A stretch of 64,000 bases of DNA from Aplidium turbinatum (lineage: Eukaryota; Chordata; Ascidiacea; Aplousobranchia; Polyclinidae). The position numbers and the translations under genes are program-made. This document shows, piece after piece, positions 58,423 to 64,000 of the stretch; position 1 is the first letter of the stretch; each line of letters starts with the position of its first letter. The stretch covers positions 24,125,996 through 24,189,995 of the forward strand of contig OU964926.1 in assembly GCA_918807975.1 (NCBI GenBank). The letters run 5' to 3'. Below the pieces are notes generated by a model. That model did not search any database. It saw only the letters and a list, made by a program, of their open reading frames with translations, and was not told where the DNA came from.

Positions 58423-58503
58423 CTGAAGAGGACATCTTGAGATGTCGAAGACGTTCGATATTTAATTCGTTGCGTAGTTTTGTGTTTCTGTAAATGTAAT
58501 AAA
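58423..58503 (+). ncRNA. Degenerate hammerhead-like hairpin next to a poly(A) signal
   Basis: CTGAAGAG (58423-58430), a perfect six-base stem GACATC/GATGTC with loop TTGA, then GAAGACG. Compared with a hammerhead core (CTGATGAG, GAAAC) one base in each block differs. An ACGTA upstream (58395-58399) could form part of stem III. AATAAA follows at 58498. It is probably the 3' end of a retroelement relic; self-cleavage is unlikely in this form. Confidence 0.35.
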
Positions 58504-58890
58504 CTTGAATATGTTAAACTTGATCACGTTGCTCGGCTTCGTATGCTTATGGTTCAACAAGACAAACTCTCTACCGAAGCTCTATCATAAAAAAAAGTAT
58601 AAAAACAACCCAAATATTAAAGATAGTTCCAATTATTGTTTTAAAAATAGAAACTCTGTTGACTTAATCATGTTTTGGTAAGGCGAGTTCAACGTAAAGG
58701 CAATAAAAGTAGAAATCATTCTTTATTGCTTTGATTAATTGTTACCTTTATTTGCAATGCTACTTCTTGTTGTGCTTAGATAATACTATTTGTTTGATGA
58801 AACAGTGAAAACAAAGCAACCAAACAAAGCTGTATTGTATTCTATTGTAAATCCAGTTCAGTTCGTTTTTATTTTATTTCTGCCAATCAC

Positions 58891-60319
58891 TAGGGTTGCC
58901 AGATTGGGCGCTTTTACGCCCAATTGGGCTACTTTTGATTTCTCCAGGCGCCAAAAATTCGCGTTGAGCGCGCTTTTTTGGTTGGCGCCCAATTGGGCTA
59001 CTTTTTTTACAAATATAATATAACTTTTTATGTAAAAATTGTATTATGTTTAGGATTTTTACCTAATTCATAGTTATTTCATTGAGGAGTAGCGTTTTTG
59101 GAGGCCTCGGTCAGGCAGGGTTACCAATTTGGTACGTATAAAGATGCTAATTTTCAAAAATGTGCATGTTTAAGCTTTAATATCTGGCAATCCTGGCCAC
59201 TTAAAGTGATCCAGATTTTCATGAAAATGCAGTGGACATCAGTTCAGCTTGCTTTTATTTCTGACGATCACAACGAAAAACAATATATTTCAAACATAGC
59301 AAGGTCTAGAAAAAGGTAGAAGCAACAAAACACGGACGCTATAACGTGCATGACGCCAAAGCAGGACAATCAGTTATGGCATGGTCGCAACACCTTAATA
59401 AAGTTTTTACAAATGTAGAAAGATGAGAAAAGAAAGGCTAGTGAAATTTTTTTAACAATTTATATGAGTAAAAAAAAAGATAGTTTCTATGTTAATCGAC
59501 CAAGGTGGGTTATCAAAATTGTTGATGGTCTTGAGGGGAACACTCTTGATGCGTTAGCTCATCACGAAAAGCAATTAAACCATTTTTTGTGTTGCTTGGT
59601 GTGGAACCGGTACTTGTTTGTAGTTATTTTAACAAACAGTTGAGTGAATGCATGGTTGCCAATCATTTGCCAATCTTTTTAAGAGTTAAGTGAGGCTTCC
59701 CGTGACGCACCGAGTATTGAACGCGGGCCGGTAGAGTGAGGCACCACTCCACTGACCGCTACGCCACCCAATATTAAGAACTGGGAAGCAGCTGACTCGA
59801 TGACTGATATAGTCTTTCGCTGCTTCCTGTCTGTTGTGGTATTTAGATAGCTATGGTACTATTTTATTCGTATTGTTTATAATTGTACCGTACTATTTAA
59901 CGTTTTATTTTTCTCTTGTAAGCTTAGTTTAAATGGCAAAATCGTCATTTCCGTAGGGTGGCAATTGACTTGTAGACCGTATGGTCGTTTCGTTGTCTCC
60001 CTGTCGGTATGGGAACTTGTGTAACTTTGCATTGTGTATATTAATTGCATATTTCAAACATGTACCTATGTTCCTGTTACTGACAAATAAAACATTGATT
60101 GATTGATTGATTTGTCTGAAAGATGTGAAGAACTGGAAAAACACTTATAATTTGGGACTGATGATCAAGCGTTCTTGAAGAATTTTGTATAATAGCCTAT
60201 TTTTTTGCTTGGGCTCCAATTTGGGCTCTATTTTAGAACCCCCCAAAAAATTGGGCTACTTTTGGGCTACTTTTTGCATAAGCTTGGGCTCTTTTTTATA
60301 TTAACCTCTGGCAACCCTA
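58891..60319. mobile_element. 1.4 kb hAT element with TTGGGCTACTTT arrays
   Basis: TAGGGTTGCCAGA and TCTGGCAACCCTA form the ends, with a perfect 8 bp duplication ccaatcac (58883-58890, 60320-60327). Cccaattgggctacttt words are repeated near both ends (58915-59005, 60195-60300). The interior carries a SINE-like unit (about 59705-60120) and no transposase. Confidence 0.88.
59705..60120 (+). mobile_element. SINE-like composite inside a hAT element
   Basis: An antisense tRNA-like head (gtattgaacgcggg, accactccactgaccgctac) is followed by a sense tail gaagcagctgactcgatgac and cgctgcttcctgtctgttgt, the same tail as the unit at 34824. The region ends in a gatt simple repeat (60100-60115). Confidence 0.5.
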
Positions 60320-60327
60320 CCAATCAC

Positions 60328-61208
60328 AGCGAGTTTTGAGCTGCATTGATGGTTAGAGGCATATGACCGTTTCAAGGCAACTTTCCAACAGATTTAGCTC
60401 AAAATTTCTTGACAGAACGCATTGGCGACGTGGTGACTGTCCGATTTATCAAATGATTATCTGGATGCTGGTCTTTTTGGGTCTTCCCTTCCTCTTCTAG
60501 CTGTTATACGAGCAGTGTAGTTGAAATTTCTTAGTTGCATGATGAACTGCTCTTGCTGACCTTGATTGTGATAAATATCTGCCGCTCTGATAATAATCCT
60601 TCACCATGTAGGGTGACGATTTGAGCCCTTACTTTTTGTGCCCCATTTTCACTATATTCAATTGCGTAAAAGTCGAAATAAATCGATTTAAGTATTGATA
60701 ACAATAAAAAAATATGCCTAATAAGCGTCAGAAATAAAAACAGCAAATATTATACAGTTAGGACAAAGAAATGCTGCAATATGATACAGTAATGCAAAAC
60801 TCTTAAGTGTATGAGGGGTCTTAAACTTATGTTAGGCACTGTAGTCACAAGGGCTATTTGACCCTACAGGTGGCAACAGTAGCCTATAATACCATAACTG
60901 TCATCACAAAGTTGAAATGTCCACATGTTGTATTTGCAAACTATAACAAAGCAATAAATTACACCAGCATGTTAAAAAGTTACAAATTTAAAAACAGTTC
61001 CCAATAATATACTGTACAGTTCGACAAATGCAAAATTATTCCCATTGAAAAAAATGTTTTTAAGAAAAGTATGTTCATTTATTTGAAAGCCAAACTACTG
61101 TAATATAAATAAAATTAGTACAAAAAACTAAAGGTATCTGTATACGTTCTACGACAAAACACTGCTAATCTGTGGTTTTTGCGTCCTTTGGGTAGCCTAT
61201 TTTCTTTT
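60328..61208. other. Intergenic downstream of gene D
   Basis: Unique-looking AT-rich sequence with no coding signal. On the minus strand AATAAA at about 61079-61084 is a plausible polyadenylation signal for gene D. Confidence 0.4.
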
Positions 61209-61935
61209 TTAAAATAGAAACGACGAAGGAAATGGAAGTTCGCAGTTGCTTGGTTTGCAAACTCCGCAGGATTTCTTGCATTTCTTCTGCACCAGAAGAG
61301 CCCAAGGTCCTCTCTTGCAGAATCCAAAGATGGAGAAGATTCTGCATCGTTTGTTGCTGTCCTCACATGGTTCTGCATCATTGAGAAATATAATAAACAG
61401 TCAAAGATTTGATTTAACTTATGGGAGTGATGTCTTGGTACGCATCAGTTTTGTAGCATGAGGTAACTTTGAATAAGTTCGTTTAGATAATAACAATAAC
61501 AGAAAAGTAACAAAAGTTTTTCTGAAAAAGATTTAACAACATGTCAAGTCATCGCTGGTAAATATCCTATCAGGTTGCATTGTTTTTGCTTCAAAGTTAA
61601 CTTTTCTAGGAAAAGCAATAAGAAATGAGCAATTCAACTACTTCTGAAAAGAACTTTCTTAATTATTTTAATAAAACTAATTGTATTCCTTTACCTCAAC
61701 TGCTCATACCGCTCTAAACAAATAGGCCTACCTCGTAAAAACAACAAATTAAGATTTCTAACAAACTTATCCTCACCTACAACACAAAGCCTCGGTGCCA
61801 ATGTATCAGGGCAGGGTTTGCATTCTCCACATGTCAAAGCGCATTTATCTTTGATGAACCTTCCTTGAAATGACGTGTCATTGCAAAGCGAGTTCACAGA
61901 ATCATGATGGCAGAAATCGCTGCTGTCCTTACAAT
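61209..61935 (-). CDS. Gene D: secreted ShKT protein, two exons in window (5' exon missing)
   Basis: Exon 61777-61935 (159 bp, phase 1-1) encodes a ShKT domain ending CALTCGECKPC, and is equal in length to gene B exon 2 and closely similar (FQ spacer, CKPCPDTLAPRLC against CTPCVDISPRSC). Exon 61209-61372 encodes a second ShKT domain (CEDSNKRC, KKCKKSCGVCKPSNC) close to gene B exon 3, then a short tail and TAA. No Thr-rich linker, CAP or C-terminal exon follows, so this is either a short ShKT-only member or a truncated copy of a gene B-like gene. The signal-peptide exon is not found before the LINE at 62765 and may lie beyond the window. Confidence 0.75.
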
Positions 61936-62156
61936 CTGGAAGAAAGAAAACTGATGTAATTGTTTATTTGCTTTGTCGCTAGGAAGGGTCAAAGTCTTCA
62001 ACACTCTACCATTACATTTGCATCGTTAGGATCCATCGATGACATTGTGTTGTCATAATGTCACATAACGACATGAATCGTCCTCGTATTGAATCATGGT
62101 TCACGAGACACAATGCTAGGAGACTTCAACCACATTCTTTCATTTCGTCCCCCCCC

Positions 62157-62271
62157 CGTTAGCTCAGTGGTTACGTGCCCGGTTCAAGATCACGCGGCGC
62201 TGGTTCGGCTCTCGGGGTGTGCGCTTGAGCAACGCATTTCAGGACTGCTCTCCATTCAGCGGCACCTAGCA
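62157..62271 (+). mobile_element. SINE family 2 head cut by another insertion
   Basis: gttagctcagtggttacgtg, ctggttcggctctcggggtg and the first part of the body up to cattcagcggcacctag. At 62272 it changes abruptly to caggcccgtaggcag, the left end of a G-rich hAT-type MITE. Confidence 0.7.
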
Positions 62272-62764
62272 GGCCCGTAGGCAGACATTTTCAAGGGGGG
62301 GTTCCAAAATCCAAAAACATGGACCTTTTGGTAACACTTTCTTCTTTGTGTGTCCCCAAGCAATCAAAACATAGGAAGTGGCAATACGTAATATATAGGC
62401 CAACAAACAAAACAAACTTCAAATTGTCAACATTACAAAAACGAAATAAATAAATAAATAGGCTGCAAACAATTTTCACATTAACAATAGCATATCTACA
62501 TGGGCGCCGGAAGCGGGGGGCAGAGGGTGCGGATGCCCTTTTAAGGTCATGTAAGCTACTGCACATTTTGCAATGTAACAATTTCTGCTATTCGCTTTTA
62601 GCCTAAATTTTCTACGATATGCGAGGTTCTAAACCAGGGTTCCGCAAATTGTGGGTTGCGACCCAAATTTGGATCGCGAGACCATCCACAGTGGGTCGCA
62701 AAAGGGTTTAAACTTACTATAAACATAGCTTGTATGTCAAAAATAAATACAATCATATACTCTT
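62272..62764. mobile_element. Pile-up of hAT-type MITE ends
   Basis: caggcccgtaggcagac at 62272, gggcgccggaagcgggggg near 62500, and ccagggttccgcaaattgtg with gcgacccaaatttgg near 62634 each resemble the left end of a MITE of the kinds found elsewhere here. Right ends were not identified, so individual boundaries are uncertain. No coding signal. Confidence 0.4.
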
Positions 62765-63900
62765 TGACGCACTGAGTTTCGTCTTTCCACCTAAAACATC
62801 GGGAAGCTGATCGTGAGCTACATGTTCAGAACAATGGAAAACCTCTGTCCTTCTGCCCCGAACCAAAATATGTTAGGGTGACACTAGACAGATCGCTCAC
62901 ATACCACCACCATTTGGTGTCACTGCGCAAGAAACTGACGTTCCGCGCTGGGCTACTGAAGCGCCTGGCAGGCTCCAGCTGGGGGGCGAGAGCTGAAACT
63001 TTTCCTATAGCAGCCTTAGCCCTTGTCTACTCTTCATCAGAGTACTGTGCAGTGTGCACCTGTTTGGTGCTGCAGTGCTCACTGCCACAACATCGACACA
63101 GCCAGTGTTTTTTTTAAGGTGTTTTGGGGGACCGAAACGGTCCCCCAAATTTCTCCAGCGGTTTCCCAAAATTTGGACTTGCAACTACAGTAGAAAAGTA
63201 ATGGTTGTTTCTCGCAATGTCTTAAGCAAATATGGCTATTTTTTGGTATTTAAATGAAACACTTGCGGTCTCTTAAAACTACTTAGCGGTCACCCAAACC
63301 AAACCTTAAAAAAACCCCTGGACACAGCTATAAACAGCGCCTTGCGGACAGTGACTGGATGCCTGCGTCCCACACCATTAGACAATCTCCCCATTCTCGC
63401 TGGCATCCAACCCGTTGATCTTCGTTGTGAAGAAGCCACTCTGTCCCTCAGTCGACGAGCACTGGAGCCTAACCATCTTCTCTACCACAAGATCTCGGCT
63501 CTCCAAATGAGCACCTCCGTCGAATGAAATCAAGACACCCATTCGTGCCAGCAGCTCAACTTCTGATCAACGAAGCTTATGAACAAAACATCTACGCCGA
63601 CACATGCTCCATAGGCCTGACACTACAAAGACAGGCATGGGTGCGCCTCTACAGTCTTCGTACGGGCGTCGGGCTTTTCCGCTCAAACATGCACCAATGG
63701 TGAATGGCCTCTTCCTCCTTCTGTAAATGTGCTGCCGAGGAACAGACCGCAGACCACGTCATCAATGACTGTAGAACGGAGTGGAAGGTCTGCGCGTCTT
63801 AGATGGTGAAACCAATGACTGTCTGCTGTCTAGTAGCCTTCCAGTGTAATCCTGGAACATCGTGAATCTGGGGTGGTAAAAGAAAAGATTCTTGGTCCCA
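62765..63900 (+). mobile_element. LINE reverse-transcriptase C-terminal fragment, interrupted
   Basis: Plus-strand frames encode TLDRSLTYHHHLVSLRKKL, then LLKRLAGSSWGA and YSSSEYCA. Past an insertion they encode INSALRTVTGCLRPTPLDN, GIQPVDLRCEEATLSLSRR and finally CKCAAEEQTADHVINDC. This is the thumb-to-C-terminal part of a non-LTR retrotransposon protein. Several frame changes show it is dead. A 218 bp MITE at 63103 splits it. Confidence 0.8.
63103..63320. mobile_element. 218 bp hAT-type MITE inside a LINE
   Basis: CAGTGTTTTTTTTAAGGT and ACCTTAAAAAAACCCCTG form the ends, with a perfect 8 bp duplication gacacagc (63095-63102, 63321-63328). The interior has gggggaccgaaacggtcccc. It inserted after the LINE copy was in place. 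Confidence 0.88.
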
Positions 63901-64000
63901 GAAGTTCACACGACGACGACGACCACAGTTAGTAGGTCCACTCGCTTATTAAGCCAAATTTGGTCCATTTTTCTTTTTATCCGTTGTTCTTTTTTCTTTA

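Noticed and set aside
1-64000. LTR retrotransposons, endogenous retroviruses or Polintons.
   Set aside because: No direct long terminal repeats, capsid, integrase or protein-primed polymerase frames were recognised.

Overview
The window looks like AT-rich nuclear DNA from a marine invertebrate, most likely a chordate and perhaps an ascidian. That placement is inferred from the gene set (an IL-1-receptor-type Ig/TIR receptor, POLG2, an intronless BTB-Kelch gene and multi-ShKT/CAP secreted proteins) and from short introns full of hAT, pogo, Penelope and tRNA-derived SINE copies. There is no bacterial-style gene organisation, CRISPR array, rRNA gene or convincing functional tRNA. All gene models were assembled by hand from open frames, GT/AG splice sites, matching phases and family similarity; no transcript or database was available.

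Layout. (1) 646-10305, plus: a three-Ig, single-pass, TIR-domain receptor of IL-1R type whose signal-peptide exon lies upstream of the window. (2) 10.4-20.0 kb: repeats, including a pogo-like element, SINEs and a 3.9 kb hAT element with a perfect 8 bp target duplication. The hAT carries another TIR transposon inside it and splits a 149-codon open frame. (3) 20012-26022, plus: POLG2, the mitochondrial DNA polymerase gamma accessory subunit, with a hAT element in intron 1, a LINE 3' end in intron 5 and a partial tandem duplication of exon 8. (4) 27435-29107, minus: a BTB-BACK-Kelch gene with one apparent frameshift. (5) 29.2-36.5 kb: repeats (SINE, pogo, Penelope-like, a 2.4 kb hAT). (6) 36.5-61.9 kb: a cluster of related secreted-protein genes. 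Gene A (minus, 36563-43918) and gene B (plus, 53080-58059) each encode signal peptide, three ShKT domains, a Thr-rich linker, a CAP/SCP domain and an unfamiliar C-terminal cysteine-rich domain. Gene C (plus, 46198-48874) encodes three ShKT domains only. Gene D (minus, 61209-61935) is a partial two-ShKT gene. An orphan ShKT-like exon lies at 52574. (7) 62-64 kb: a SINE head and a LINE fragment split by a hAT-type MITE.

The cluster is the most interesting part. All internal exons are phase 1-1, so ShKT exons can be gained or lost without disturbing frame. Genes A and B share architecture and exon order. Both lack one or more of the canonical CAP histidines, and both end in the same cysteine pattern, which I do not recognise from a named domain. 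Other points of note are hAT insertions with subterminal arrays of short motifs, a hammerhead-ribozyme-like core at 40554-40603, and a striking excess of TAGGCTA/TAGCCTA/TAGGCCTA words that could be transposon footprints.
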